Shown: positions 52,737 through 63,408, numbered from the stretch's first letter. The stretch: DNA of 64,000 nt from Flavobacterium fluviatile (GCF_010645065.1 NZ_JAADZW010000003.1:142065-206064), one strand, 5' to 3'. Notes: generated from the letters alone by a model not told the origin. Numbers and translations: made by a program.

Positions 52737-55406
52737 TTAGTTTACAAGAATCTTTTTGACAAATTTTTTACTACCATTAATTATGGTTACTAAATACAAT
52801 CCAACGGCTGACTTTTTTAGTTGGATATTCTGATTGAAATAAGGCGCCTTGCCAAAAGTTTCATCATGTACTTTTTGGCCCGGGATATCATGCACTAATA
52901 CTTGTACTTCTTTAGTAGGATCACATTCAAACTGAATATTAAAATTACCTCTGTTTGGGTTTGGATATAGTGCAAAATCTACACTTTCAAATTCAGAATC
53001 ATCCAATGTAAATGTTTGACTGCAAATATTTACCGTTGCTGAATTTATAGTTCCGAAACGTCCGGAAACAGCATCACGAACCTCAAATTTCCAGATGCCC
53101 TGAGGATTTTCCTCTTTGAAAACGCTTAAAAATTCTGCCGGTATTACAATCTGACTCGTTGTTTTAGAACAATCTAAAACAGCTCCAGAATCGTCATATT
53201 CGAGTATTAACGACGAATTAATGCTTTCACAATTTTTATCAAACAATTTTACAACAGTTCCCTGTGGATTTACTATTTGAATTTCTAAATCTGAAAACCT
53301 TTCATGTGTTACATTAACTGACACATTTACATCAGAAACCATCCCTGTGGAAGCAGGAACATTTACTGTTTTTGTTGTAAAAGCAGATCCAAAAGGAATA
53401 CTAAAGGAGCTTCCAAAACTATAAGAATTACAAGTTGTTGCTGAAGTATAACCTATAGCAAAAGGACTTGTATTTAAAGCATAATAAATATTAGCTACAG
53501 GTTCAATTAACAGCCTGCAATTTGTAGCTGTAATATCTGTAGGAACTGTTATAGTATGCGAACCATCATTTGGTGTATTTGAAGCCAGGATTACAGGAAA
53601 AGTCAAACCTCCGTCTGTAGATAATTTAATATTTACATTATCAGAACCTGCTAATGTGCTGGTGTTTTTTACATCCCAGGTTATGGTCTGAAAAGAATTT
53701 TTTTGCCAGCCAATATCATTGGTGTTTTGCGAGGTTACTGCAAAGGGACCAGCAGCAGCATTTACCCTAACAACCATATTGTCACTATTGATCTGAGGTA
53801 TTGCCAGAACTGGATTATCTCTTGCTGTCAGGGAAAAATGCAAATCTCTTCCTACAGATGAAACTGATTCCCATGTTGTCGTTAATCTATTTTGCAATAC
53901 TGAACTAAAGCCTGGCATATATCGAACTGCAGAGCTTGTTGGCGGAAGAGAACGAAACAATGGTCCATCAGGTTTTGATGGCCTCGCAATACTATTATCG
54001 CCGGATGCCGTGGTAGCACTATCATTTTGTTCCCATGAATAAGTAACAGTATCACCATCCGGATCAGATCCTGTTCCGGTTAATATAAATGGGGTATTAA
54101 TCGGAATAATATAATCCGGACCTGCAATAACACTCGGAGGGTTATTATTTATTGGTGTACTAACCGGGCATGATTTAGTAGCAAGATTATTCTGGATTTG
54201 TAAAATACTTGTATAAGCGAAATAATCATCAGAACTGTTTTGAATATCATAATCATCCGTTACTCCTGCGTACCCCATAATAGTCGAACCGCTTCCCGGT
54301 TCGACATTTGTTCCGGTTCCTTCAATTTCGTAAGAAAAAGTATGAGTAGCTCCTAACTGATGTCCCATTTCATGAGCAACAAAATCGATATCAAACGTAT
54401 CTCCCTGAGGAACTCCATTGGAAGGAGAAGTAAAAGCACTACCTTTAGCATTCCCATCCGTCTCTGAAACCGGATTATCACAAACACAACCTATACAGCC
54501 CGCATCTCCTCCTGAACCTGTACGCCCAAATAAATGCCCAATATCATAATTATTGCTTCCAATAACATTTGTTAATGTCCTTTGCACTTCAAGATTCCAT
54601 GCTCCATTGGCACCTTGCGCTGCATTAGAATAAGGATCTGCAGCTGCATCAGTGTAAATAACATCTAAATTATTCGCTATTAAAGTTAATTGTACAGCCA
54701 AATCTTTATTAAAAACCGCATTTACTCTTGTCATCGTGGCATTCATTCCTGCTAATGCTCCTGCTTTTGTACCCCCAAAAAATGCAGTGTATTCACCAGT
54801 ACATGATAATGCAAGCCGAAGTGTTTTTAAAGTTTTAGTATTAGATGCTGTTTTTGCTGTTTTATCCAAAGCCTTTTGGGTATGATCGTCTTTTGTCTTA
54901 CAAATTAGAGATTTTGAAGTATCCTTATTTATAGATGTAAATAATACGTATTCCGATTTATTTTCTGGATTTTGCTCTATAAATTCAGTTGCCCTGTCTG
55001 CACGAAGAATCATAGTCTGAACACCTATTGGTGCAACACTAAAATGAATTTTTGCGGTTTTGTCATCCAATCCGGTTCCTTGATAGGCTCTTATTTCAGG
55101 ATATTTTGCTTGTAGTTCAGGATCAAAATTAGAAGACTCCCAAACCATAAATCGCTCTAAAACTCCTTCAGCATTTGGAACTGTGATTTCAGATACACCA
55201 CTTTTTGATTTTTTGCCTGAAACTGCAATTTTCTGAGTAAAAAGATTTTCATTCAGTTTGTAATATAACTTGCTCTGACCAACATCGCTACCGGCTTTTT
55301 TAGCCGAAACCGAATTTACTTTCTCCCAAAGAACATTTGTCTGGGCATGAGCCGTAATACAACAAAAAATAAAAAGCAGGATTAGTAGCTGTTTTTTCAT
55401 AATCAA
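52737..55406 (-). CDS. Reprolysin-like zinc metalloprotease, T9SS type A cargo
   Basis: This 889-residue secreted protein has a signal peptide ending CCITAHA (about 21), a propeptide-like region, and a metzincin domain at about 190-415 with HEMGHQLGATH (His345, Glu346, His349, His355) and a following GYAGV Met-turn-like segment. Fibronectin-like beta domains come next, then a proprotein-convertase P-like domain (about 675-805, ERFSDLEIQIVNPQGT). The C-terminal T9SS type A domain starts LYPNPNRGNFNIQF and ends GSKKFVKKILVN. It is an extracellular protease. An alternative start two codons in (MKKQLL) is equally plausible. Confidence 0.92.
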   Translation of the reverse strand: MIMKKQLLILLFIFCCITAHAQTNVLWEKVNSVSAKKAGSDVGQSKLYYKLNENLFTQKIAVSGKKSKSGVSEITVPNAEGVLERFMVWESSNFDPELQAKYPEIRAYQGTGLDDKTAKIHFSVAPIGVQTMILRADRATEFIEQNPENKSEYVLFTSINKDTSKSLICKTKDDHTQKALDKTAKTASNTKTLKTLRLALSCTGEYTAFFGGTKAGALAGMNATMTRVNAVFNKDLAVQLTLIANNLDVIYTDAAADPYSNAAQGANGAWNLEVQRTLTNVIGSNNYDIGHLFGRTGSGGDAGCIGCVCDNPVSETDGNAKGSAFTSPSNGVPQGDTFDIDFVAHEMGHQLGATHTFSYEIEGTGTNVEPGSGSTIMGYAGVTDDYDIQNSSDDYFAYTSILQIQNNLATKSCPVSTPINNNPPSVIAGPDYIIPINTPFILTGTGSDPDGDTVTYSWEQNDSATTASGDNSIARPSKPDGPLFRSLPPTSSAVRYMPGFSSVLQNRLTTTWESVSSVGRDLHFSLTARDNPVLAIPQINSDNMVVRVNAAAGPFAVTSQNTNDIGWQKNSFQTITWDVKNTSTLAGSDNVNIKLSTDGGLTFPVILASNTPNDGSHTITVPTDITATNCRLLIEPVANIYYALNTSPFAIGYTSATTCNSYSFGSSFSIPFGSAFTTKTVNVPASTGMVSDVNVSVNVTHERFSDLEIQIVNPQGTVVKLFDKNCESINSSLILEYDDSGAVLDCSKTTSQIVIPAEFLSVFKEENPQGIWKFEVRDAVSGRFGTINSATVNICSQTFTLDDSEFESVDFALYPNPNRGNFNIQFECDPTKEVQVLVHDIPGQKVHDETFGKAPYFNQNIQLKKSAVGLYLVTIINGSKKFVKKILVN

Positions 55407-55568
55407 GAGGTTATTTAGAGAATCAAAATTAAATCAATTAAGTTGAATTCTTCCCTATTATCGGCAGATATTTATTTCGCATCGACGAAATACTCCTTTT
55501 TCACAAAAACCAAACGAATCAAATTAAAAAATCAATTCAGGTTAGTATCAGATTTAAAATAGATAGTA

Positions 55569-55576
55569 TAAATTTG
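55569..55576 (+). promoter_or_regulatory. Bacteroidota -7 element before ribF
   Basis: TAAATTTG matches TAnnTTTG, 21 bases before the TTG start at 55598. Confidence 0.5.
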
Positions 55577-55597
55577 CAGCATCTTAAATAATTTGTT

Positions 55598-56527
55598 TTG
55601 AAGGTCTTTCATTCTATTAACGATTTCCACTCTACCAAGAAAACCATTTTAACTCTTGGCACTTTTGATGGCGTGCACATTGGTCATAAAAAAATTCTGG
55701 AAAGAATTACTCAAAACACTGAAGACGGAAAATATGAAAGTCTTGTCCTTACCTTTTTTCCACATCCCAGAATGGTACTTCAGGAAAAATCAGAGATCAA
55801 ACTTTTAAATACAATTCCCGAAAAATCCAAACTTCTGGAAGCCACCGGAATTGAAAACCTTGTTATCCATCCATTTAACGACAGCTTTTCAAGATTGACC
55901 GCCGAAGAATTTGTACATTCTATCTTAGTAGATCAGTTTCAAATTCATAAAATAATTATTGGCCATGACCATCGTTTTGGAAGAAACAGAACCGCCAATA
56001 TTGATAATCTGATCGCTTTTGGAGCTGAATACGGTTTTGAAGTGGAACAAATTTCGGCTCAGGAAATCCAGGACGTTTCAGTAAGCTCGACAAAAATCAG
56101 AAAAGCACTTCAGGACGGGAATATGAATTTAGCCAATGAATATCTGGGATACGCTTACTTTTTAACCGGTGAGGTCGTAAAAGGAAAACAACTGGGAAGA
56201 ACAATTGGTTTTCCAACAGCTAATATCCAGATCGAAGAAGAATACAAACTGATTCCGAAAAACGGTGTTTATGTTGTGAAGACTTTTATTGATCAAAAAG
56301 AAGTTTTCGGAATGATGAACATTGGTTTCAATCCAACTGTAAACGGCCAGAAACAAACTATCGAAGTAAATCTTTTTGATTTTGATGCAGACATTTATGG
56401 ACAAAAACTGGAGATTTCACTACTAAAATATCTTCGTGAGGAACAAAAATTTGGTTCTGTTGATTTACTGAAAGAACAGATAAATCTGGACAAAAAGACA
56501 GCTTTAGAATTTTTGAACCAGTTGTAA
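55598..56527 (+). CDS. ribF: Bifunctional riboflavin kinase / FAD synthetase
   Basis: This 309-residue enzyme has the nucleotidyltransferase domain with TLGTFDGVHIGHKKIL (the HxGH motif) near 20, IIGHDHRFGRNR, and VSSTKIRKAL. The C-terminal flavokinase domain has GRTIGFPTANIQ and NIGFNPTVNG. It makes FMN and FAD from riboflavin. The start is TTG at 55598: no ATG precedes the conserved KVFHSINDFHSTKK region in this frame, and the -7 element lies just upstream, leaving little room for another start. Confidence 0.95.
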   Translation: MKVFHSINDFHSTKKTILTLGTFDGVHIGHKKILERITQNTEDGKYESLVLTFFPHPRMVLQEKSEIKLLNTIPEKSKLLEATGIENLVIHPFNDSFSRLTAEEFVHSILVDQFQIHKIIIGHDHRFGRNRTANIDNLIAFGAEYGFEVEQISAQEIQDVSVSSTKIRKALQDGNMNLANEYLGYAYFLTGEVVKGKQLGRTIGFPTANIQIEEEYKLIPKNGVYVVKTFIDQKEVFGMMNIGFNPTVNGQKQTIEVNLFDFDADIYGQKLEISLLKYLREEQKFGSVDLLKEQINLDKKTALEFLNQL

Positions 56528-56646
56528 AAACTCCAATAATATACTTTTCGTTATTTTTAAAAACATCGTATTTATTTTTTTAGTAAATTTAATACACTTT
56601 ACTGAATACCAAATATTTACTATTAACCTCTTTAAAAATAACCATC

Positions 56647-57084
56647 ATGAAATTACCAAAAGAAATTGTCAACGGATCTTTAATATTCCTTGGCATCGGC
56701 ATTTATTTTTTATTGATGAATGTATTAGGTTTAGCCGATTTGTTCTATTTGCGTACCCTGAATGTATTTTTCATCTTTTATGGCGTAAACAGAACCATGC
56801 TGATGAATCTTCACGAAGGAGAAACTAATTTTGTATCAAACGCTGTTTCTGCAATGGCTACTTCTGTCGTTGGTGTTTCGATGAGCGTTTTTGGTCTGTT
56901 AGTTTACAGTTATGCAAGAGGCGGAGATGCTTATGTTGAGTCTTTGTCCCAAGCGTTTATGTTTGGAGGAAACCCTTCGGTACCCACTTATTGTATTTGT
57001 TTATTGTTTGAAGGACTTGCATCTTCCGTTATTGTTACTTTAATGATGATGTTATACTGGAACAACAAATATATTGCTGATTAA
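56647..57084 (+). CDS. Small integral membrane protein, four predicted helices
   Basis: The 145-residue product shows hydrophobic segments at about 9-30, 34-50, 66-90 and 110-138, without known transport motifs. It starts MKLPKEIVNGSLIFLGIGIYF directly after an AACCATC spacer. I do not recognise a characterised family; it resembles small inner-membrane proteins conserved in Flavobacteria. Neighbours ribF and bioB are on the same strand but are separated by gaps above 110 bases, so it is probably independent. Confidence 0.75.
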   Translation: MKLPKEIVNGSLIFLGIGIYFLLMNVLGLADLFYLRTLNVFFIFYGVNRTMLMNLHEGETNFVSNAVSAMATSVVGVSMSVFGLLVYSYARGGDAYVESLSQAFMFGGNPSVPTYCICLLFEGLASSVIVTLMMMLYWNNKYIAD

Positions 57085-57203
57085 TTTTTCAGATAAAATC
57101 TATTATTTAAGCACTTTAAAACCATAGAATTTTATTTTTTTATGATTTTAAAGTGTTTCTTTTTTGAAAATACCTGTCAAATATTCATTTACAGCAATCA
57201 GCA

Positions 57204-57234
57204 TTGGTTGATTAGAACAATTTAACTACTTTTG
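57204..57234 (+). promoter_or_regulatory. Promoter of bioB, -33 and -7 elements
   Basis: TTG at 57204-57206 and TACTTTTG at 57227-57234 are separated by 20 bases, the spacing typical for Bacteroidota promoters. The ATG follows 22 bases after. Confidence 0.6.
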
Positions 57235-57256
57235 AAGCTTCAAAAACAATGTATCA

Positions 57257-58345
57257 ATGAGCATTACAAAACACAACTGGACCAAAGACGAAATAATCGC
57301 CATATATAACAAACCTATGATGGACTTGCTGTATGAAGCAGCAACAATTCACAGACAAAAACACGATCCGAACGTAGTTCAGGTATCTACTTTACTATCT
57401 ATTAAAACCGGAGGATGTCCGGAAGATTGTGGATATTGCCCACAGGCTGCACGCTATAACACAGGTGTTGAAGGAAATGATTTAATGAGTGTAAGCCAGG
57501 TAAAAGCTCAGGCTTTGCGTGCAAAATCCAGCGGTTCATCCCGTGTTTGTATGGGTGCTGCCTGGAGAAACGTAAAAGATGGTGAAGAATTTGATCAGGT
57601 ATTGGAAATGGTCCGTACCATCAATAAACTGGACATGGAAGTTTGCTGTACTCTGGGTATGATTACCGAAAATCAGGCGCAGCGTCTGGCAGAAGCAGGT
57701 TTATATGCCTACAACCACAACTTAGATACTTCTGAAGACTATTATAAAGATGTTATTTCGACACGTGCATTTGAAGACCGTCTGGAAACTATCGAAAATG
57801 TCCGTAAAACCAATGTTACGGTTTGCAGCGGAGGAATTATCGGAATGGGAGAAAGTATTGAAGACAGAGCCGGAATGCTTGTCGCACTTTCTACTTTAAA
57901 TCCGCAACCGGAATCAGTGCCAATTAATGCTCTGGTAGCTGTTGAAGGTACTCCGATGGAAGATGAAAAACCGGTTGAAATCTGGGAAATGATCCGTATG
58001 GTAGCCACAACCAGAATTGTAATGCCGGAAACTCAGGTTCGTTTATCTGCAGGGAGAACCAATATGAGCCGAGAAGGACAGGCAATGTGTTTCTTTGCCG
58101 GTGCCAATTCTATTTTTGCAGGAGATAAATTGCTTACGACTCCTAATCCGGATGTTAATGAAGACATGAAAATGTTTGAAATGTTAGGACTAATTCCGCA
58201 AAAACCTTTTACAAAAGTATCTCAGCGAAAAACAGTTGAAGCAGCAGATTCTCAATTTGCATCATTAGGTGAAAAACCAAAATGGTCAAGACCCGGACAT
58301 ACTATCGAAAGAAACCTTGAAGCTTCCGGAAAACTAAACGTTTAA
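57257..58345 (+). CDS. bioB: Biotin synthase
   Basis: This 362-residue radical SAM enzyme has the cluster motif GGCPEDCGYCPQAA (Cys54, Cys58, Cys61), the CMGAAWRNVKDG segment, and the RLSAGRTNMSREGQAMCFFAGANSIF block that holds ligands for the second iron-sulfur cluster. It inserts sulfur into dethiobiotin in the last step of biotin synthesis. Length and motifs are normal, and there is a clear promoter and terminator. The start MSITKHNWTKDEI fits family members. Confidence 0.97.
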   Translation: MSITKHNWTKDEIIAIYNKPMMDLLYEAATIHRQKHDPNVVQVSTLLSIKTGGCPEDCGYCPQAARYNTGVEGNDLMSVSQVKAQALRAKSSGSSRVCMGAAWRNVKDGEEFDQVLEMVRTINKLDMEVCCTLGMITENQAQRLAEAGLYAYNHNLDTSEDYYKDVISTRAFEDRLETIENVRKTNVTVCSGGIIGMGESIEDRAGMLVALSTLNPQPESVPINALVAVEGTPMEDEKPVEIWEMIRMVATTRIVMPETQVRLSAGRTNMSREGQAMCFFAGANSIFAGDKLLTTPNPDVNEDMKMFEMLGLIPQKPFTKVSQRKTVEAADSQFASLGEKPKWSRPGHTIERNLEASGKLNV

Positions 58346-58366
58346 ATTTTTTTTCCAACTCATACA

Positions 58367-58407
58367 AAAAATGCTTTTGATAAATTATTTCAAAAGCATT
58401 TTTTTAT
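58367..58407 (+). terminator. Rho-independent terminator of bioB
   Basis: AATGCTTTTG pairs with CAAAAGCATT and is followed by TTTTTT, 24 bases after the stop. Confidence 0.85.
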
Positions 58408-58588
58408 TCTAATCATCTTTATTTCTCTCCACTATCCCTCTTCAAGATCAGTATTTTATTTTAGTTTTATTAAATCGTTATTTTTCAATTAAGTTAAAAA
58501 TTTAAGCAATAAAGCACATAAGTCTCACCAAATATTTTTAAATTGGCTATAACACAGACTTATAAGCAATTTTTTTTTATTTATAGAA

Positions 58589-59458
58589 ATGAAGTTAAAA
58601 CAAATTGAAAGGGTAAAAAGAATCTCAAAAAACGATTTTATTTCCCAATATGTAAAAAAACAAATACCGGTTGTAATTGAAGAATTGACAGAGGACTGGC
58701 CAGCTTATCACAAATGGAAACTATCTTATATTAAAGAAATTGCAGGTGAGAAAACAGTTCCGTTGTACGATGACAGACCGGTTAATCATGAAGACGGATT
58801 CAATGAAGCTCATACTACAATGAAAATGAGCGATTATATCGATCTGCTTGAAAGAAAACCAACTAATTATCGCATTTTTCTTTATAACCTGATGAAAGAT
58901 GTTCCGACCCTGAAAAATGATTTTTTGTGGCCTGATATTGGATTGAAATTAGTCAAACAAATGCCAATGCTCTTTTTTGGAGGAGAAAACTCAAAAGTCT
59001 TCATGCACTTTGATATTGATTACTCTAATATTCTGCATTTTCATTTTCATGGCGAAAAACAATGCATGATTTTCCCGCCTGACCAGTCAAAATACATGTA
59101 TAAAGTGCCTCATGCTTTAATTTCGAGAGAAGACATAGATTTTGACAATCCGGATTATGAAAAATTTCCTGCCCTGAAAAATGCTGAAGGATACATCACC
59201 AATTTAAAACATGGTGAAATGTTATATATGCCTGAGGGATACTGGCATTACATGAAATATCTGACTCCCGGATTTTCTATGAGTTTACGTTCTTTTCCTA
59301 AAAATATTACCAACTTGTCGAAAGCGGCTTATAACGTCTTTATCATGCGACATTTTGATATTCTGATGCGAAAATTTAAAGGACAAAAATGGATTGACTA
59401 TAAAAATGAAAAGGCAATTCAGAATACACATGAAAATCTGCTTAAAAAGGCCAGTTAA
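58589..59458 (+). CDS. Cupin-like / JmjC-like Fe(II) dioxygenase candidate
   Basis: The 289-residue protein resembles the Cupin_8 branch of the JmjC superfamily: KKQIPVVIEELTEDWPAYHKW near the N-terminus, a His140-Phe-Asp142 metal motif in VFMHFDIDYSNILHFHFHGEKQCMIFPPDQ, and a second histidine in YMPEGYWHYM (His220). These match the HxD...H iron site of 2-oxoglutarate oxygenases. Known relatives hydroxylate protein side chains, for instance ribosomal or other residues, but the substrate here is unknown. Its stop overlaps the stop of the convergent delta-60 gene by four bases (TTAA). Confidence 0.85.
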   Translation: MKLKQIERVKRISKNDFISQYVKKQIPVVIEELTEDWPAYHKWKLSYIKEIAGEKTVPLYDDRPVNHEDGFNEAHTTMKMSDYIDLLERKPTNYRIFLYNLMKDVPTLKNDFLWPDIGLKLVKQMPMLFFGGENSKVFMHFDIDYSNILHFHFHGEKQCMIFPPDQSKYMYKVPHALISREDIDFDNPDYEKFPALKNAEGYITNLKHGEMLYMPEGYWHYMKYLTPGFSMSLRSFPKNITNLSKAAYNVFIMRHFDILMRKFKGQKWIDYKNEKAIQNTHENLLKKAS

Positions 59459-62400
59459 TACATTATTTTCTTAGTTACCAGGCTATTTTCAGTCTTTATC
59501 TTAAAAATCAGAATCTGATTTTTTGGTTTTAAACCTGATATTGTTATTGAATTTTGATGTGCATTCTGTTCCGTTATCAATTTGCCTGAAAGATCATAAA
59601 TCTGAACTTTTTGAATATTTGATTCAATTGATTCTATGACTAAAAGCCCTTTCTTTTGAAAAATTGAAAGGGCGTTTTTGTTTAGTTCAACATCATTTAC
59701 ATTTAATTTTTTATCAGAAAATTTCAAAACAAAGCGGTCATTAAAAATTCCCTTTTTAGCTGAAAATACATAGGGTTCCTTTTTTAAATCATGTAAAATC
59801 ATTTTGTCCTTATCTTCAATATAAATCGATTGGCCAGTAAAATTCTCATCAAAATGATCTATGCTAATCGTAAAATTTCCATTGATTTCAGTTTTATATC
59901 CCAGTACCACTTCATCTGACTCTTCAAAAGGAGACATTCTGCCTTGTATAGTCCAGTTCTTTCCATCATTAAAACTATAAAAGTCAATATACTTGTTTCC
60001 GTTAAACGATTCGCCGTCAAAAGGCAAATCGTAACCGTTTGTTGCTCCTTCGATATAACCAATTAAAAGCTGTTTAAATGCATTTTCTTCATTGGTTAGA
60101 TTGAGCCAGATTCTGCTTTTTTCTGGTTTCTTCTTTTTTTCGGAATACTTTCCTGGTTTAAAAAAGTGTGAATTCTGTTCCATAATTCGCATCTTATTTT
60201 CAAATTGCACTTCCCCGGCAGTTAAACTTTGGACAAAAAATGATTGTGCAGAAGCAATTTTCCCGTTAGGTAAACTTTCATTTTCACCAGAAGAAAGTGC
60301 TCCTCTTGTTCCTACTCCTCCCAATACATTATAAACAGCGTAATCTGCCGAAGCGTATTTATTATTAGCAAATGGTGTGTTGTGGGTCCAGAAGTAAAGT
60401 GTTCCTTTAATAACCCCCAAATTATTTTCCAAAAAAGCATCAGCATCAAGTGCTGAAGGATATGGATTGCCTATTAAGTTGAAACTATCAGCATTGCCAA
60501 TAAAGGATTTTATTTTTCCGTTATTTGGGATTCCTTTAAAAACCGCTTCATATTTTTCAGGAACTGTAACTGAGAAATTCTGTGGTCCGCGAATAATATA
60601 ACCCTTTCCCAGATTCATAATTGTTGATGGGATTTCCTCTTTCCAATCATTTACTTCAGGATCAAAAGAGAAAAATTTATCCGGCAATGTATTAGGAGAA
60701 ACATCATTCAATTTATGATTTTCAACCGGAGAAGACCAATACGTATAATCGAACTTTCGAACAGGAGAAGTTTTCCGTTTAAGATGAATAATACCTGTAT
60801 TTACCATTTCATCATCTGATTGGTACAAAGATGCAGTATCTTCTAAAATCAAAATTCCGGATCCTGAATAATTAAAGCTCAGTCCTAAAGTTTTTCCGCC
60901 AGAAACTGTCACTCTCTTGCCTGAGCTGATACTACAATTACATGCATTTGCTGAAGCTGAAAACAAATAATCCTCTTCAAAAATTAATTCTTTTCCGTCA
61001 GATGGAAATCCATTTGACCAATTTGCACCATCCCATTTTGAACTATTAGTACATAATTTCAAACGGGCAATCCTGTGTTTGGCAACTCCTGAAACCGAAT
61101 TAAAATTACCTCCAATAAGGAGTTTATGATCACCCGTAAATGCCATGGTGTATAAAGTACTGTTTAGATTTGCGCTGAATGATGTATCTATATTTCCATT
61201 TGATGAAAGTCGCACTAAGCGTAAAACTGTCGTGCCGTTATAAATTCCGGAAAAACCACCACCTGCTAAAATTCTGTCATCTGGCTGTATCAGAATACTT
61301 CGAACATCACTGTTGCTGAAACCGGTTCCTGAATCAAAAGTTGCGTCTAAAGTTCCGTTTGGATACAATCTCAAAATTCGTTTACTGGAAATTCCATTAT
61401 AATTTAAAAAAGAACCGCCCACTATAATTTTGCCGTCGGACTGCAATCCTAAAGTATATACGTTTTTATCAAATCCTGTTCCTGTTGAGAAACTGGTATC
61501 AATACTTCCGTCTGCATTTAATCGTATTAGTCTGGAATGGACTGTACCATTAAACGTACCAAATCTTCCTCCTAAGATAATTTTACCATCCGGCTGGAGC
61601 ATAATTACATCGATGGTTCCGTCTGCACCTGAAACAGTATTAAAACTGCTATCAATGGTTCCGTCCTCCAATAATCTTATGACATGCCCCACAGTAACAC
61701 CATTATATTTTGTAAAACTTCCGGCAACTACTATCTTCTGATCCATTTGAACAGCTACTGAAAATACCTGTCCGTTGCAGCCACTTCCTGAAAAAAAACT
61801 GCTATCTAAACTACCGTCCGCAAGAATCCTGGCAATACGGTTGCAAATTGTATTATTATAAGTGGTAAAACCTCCTCCTATAATAATTTTACCATCTGTC
61901 TGTGACGCTGCAGTTTTTATTACATTATTAGCTCCCGCCTGAGCGATATTAAAAGTTACATCCAAATCACCATTCGATAAGAGTCGGGCAATTCTGGAAG
62001 AAGGTGTTCCATTAAATCTGGAAAAATTACCAAAAATCATTGTTTTATTATCAGACAGAGGCAGGACTTTTAAAACTGAATTGTCAAAACCAACGCCCGC
62101 CGACAGGTACCCGATATCATGAACTCCGTTGGTATCAATTTTGGCCAGCTTTCCTTGATTTTGTGAATCAAAAACTGAGAACGAACCTCCGACAAACCAA
62201 TAGCCATCTGATGAATTACTTAAAGCTAAAACTGATGCCGAAGCCGGACCAGAACCCATATCAAAATCACTTTTTTTAGTACCGTCTGCATTTAAAAACA
62301 GTAATCTGTTTACGGCTGATCCATTGTATAAATCTGTAAACGAACCTCCTGCCATAATATTTCCTGACGAGTCTATTTTTATAACATGAACCGCACCGCT

Positions 62401-63300
62401 ACTCAAACCTGTCCCTGATAAAAAAGATGAATCTATTGTTCCGTCTGCATTCAGTCTGATAATTCTGTTTGATGCTGTTCCGTTGTAAGCTGTAAACTCC
62501 CCTCCTAAAATAATTTTGCCATCTGGCTGTAAAACCATTGCGTTGGTATCATTATCAAATCCGGTCCCTGTAGTAAATCCGGCATCAATACTTCCGTCAG
62601 GATTGAGACGTATGATTTTATTAGCATCGACACCATCAAATTTTATAAAGTTACCCGCAAGTATAATTTTGCCATCCGGCTGGATCAATACTGAATTAAT
62701 GTTTGCAGGAGCTCCAGATCCTGTATCGAAAGAAGTATCTAAATTTCCGTCAGGCAGAATTCTGGCAATCCGGTTTACGGTGATTCCGTTATATTTTGTA
62801 AAACTTCCGGCGATAATAATCTTTCCGTCCGCCTGCAATGCAATCTGGCTGATAATTCCTGTCGTTGCAGCCACCTGCGTATTGAAAGCCATATCCTGCG
62901 AACCATCACTATTCAAACGAATTAACCGACCAGCACTTACACCATTAAAACCCGTAAAATTACCTCCAACAATGATTTTACCGTCTGGCTGAATACAGGA
63001 AGCATATATTTTGCCGTTAAAACCTGAACCAGTATCAAAATCCGGATCAACTGTTCCGTCAATTTTCAATCGGGTTAAATACAAAAGTGGTTTTCCGTTA
63101 AAACTCACAAAATCTCCCCCAACGATTAAGCTTCCATCCTCTTGCAATGATAAAGTTCTGACTGCATTATTAAAACCGTCTCCATTAAGCCCGTCATCAT
63201 AGGCATTAAAATTTGTGTCTAATTTACCCTGCTGGGCATTATGATGAGTAGATAAAAAGCAAACAAGAATTATAACAAACAAGTGTAGTTTTGATTTCAA
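59455..63300 (-). CDS. Delta-60 repeat protein with T9SS type C-like sorting domain
   Basis: This 1281-residue secreted protein has a signal peptide ending THHNAQ and at least 14 repeats of about 50 residues following the pattern LQPDGKIIVGG-F-xYNG-xxNRIxRL-xDG-IDTSF-TGxGF over about 40-760. This is the delta-60 repeat of Bacteroidota and deltaproteobacteria, likely a beta-propeller or solenoid. A beta-rich middle and a C-terminal type C-like T9SS sorting domain follow (GLLVIESIESNIQKVQIYDLSGKLI, ending VTKKIMY). It is exported by type IX secretion and probably surface-exposed; ligand unknown. Repeats 6 to 8 are the most divergent. Confidence 0.9.
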   Translation of the reverse strand: MKSKLHLFVIILVCFLSTHHNAQQGKLDTNFNAYDDGLNGDGFNNAVRTLSLQEDGSLIVGGDFVSFNGKPLLYLTRLKIDGTVDPDFDTGSGFNGKIYASCIQPDGKIIVGGNFTGFNGVSAGRLIRLNSDGSQDMAFNTQVAATTGIISQIALQADGKIIIAGSFTKYNGITVNRIARILPDGNLDTSFDTGSGAPANINSVLIQPDGKIILAGNFIKFDGVDANKIIRLNPDGSIDAGFTTGTGFDNDTNAMVLQPDGKIILGGEFTAYNGTASNRIIRLNADGTIDSSFLSGTGLSSGAVHVIKIDSSGNIMAGGSFTDLYNGSAVNRLLFLNADGTKKSDFDMGSGPASASVLALSNSSDGYWFVGGSFSVFDSQNQGKLAKIDTNGVHDIGYLSAGVGFDNSVLKVLPLSDNKTMIFGNFSRFNGTPSSRIARLLSNGDLDVTFNIAQAGANNVIKTAASQTDGKIIIGGGFTTYNNTICNRIARILADGSLDSSFFSGSGCNGQVFSVAVQMDQKIVVAGSFTKYNGVTVGHVIRLLEDGTIDSSFNTVSGADGTIDVIMLQPDGKIILGGRFGTFNGTVHSRLIRLNADGSIDTSFSTGTGFDKNVYTLGLQSDGKIIVGGSFLNYNGISSKRILRLYPNGTLDATFDSGTGFSNSDVRSILIQPDDRILAGGGFSGIYNGTTVLRLVRLSSNGNIDTSFSANLNSTLYTMAFTGDHKLLIGGNFNSVSGVAKHRIARLKLCTNSSKWDGANWSNGFPSDGKELIFEEDYLFSASANACNCSISSGKRVTVSGGKTLGLSFNYSGSGILILEDTASLYQSDDEMVNTGIIHLKRKTSPVRKFDYTYWSSPVENHKLNDVSPNTLPDKFFSFDPEVNDWKEEIPSTIMNLGKGYIIRGPQNFSVTVPEKYEAVFKGIPNNGKIKSFIGNADSFNLIGNPYPSALDADAFLENNLGVIKGTLYFWTHNTPFANNKYASADYAVYNVLGGVGTRGALSSGENESLPNGKIASAQSFFVQSLTAGEVQFENKMRIMEQNSHFFKPGKYSEKKKKPEKSRIWLNLTNEENAFKQLLIGYIEGATNGYDLPFDGESFNGNKYIDFYSFNDGKNWTIQGRMSPFEESDEVVLGYKTEINGNFTISIDHFDENFTGQSIYIEDKDKMILHDLKKEPYVFSAKKGIFNDRFVLKFSDKKLNVNDVELNKNALSIFQKKGLLVIESIESNIQKVQIYDLSGKLITEQNAHQNSITISGLKPKNQILIFKIKTENSLVTKKIMY

Positions 63301-63408
63301 AATAAGAAGATAGATTAGGGTTAATTTTGATTATTGCAATTAATAAGAATTTACATGCAATTTATAATTATACCTAACCTGTTACAATACCCACATTTAG
63401 GGATTTTA

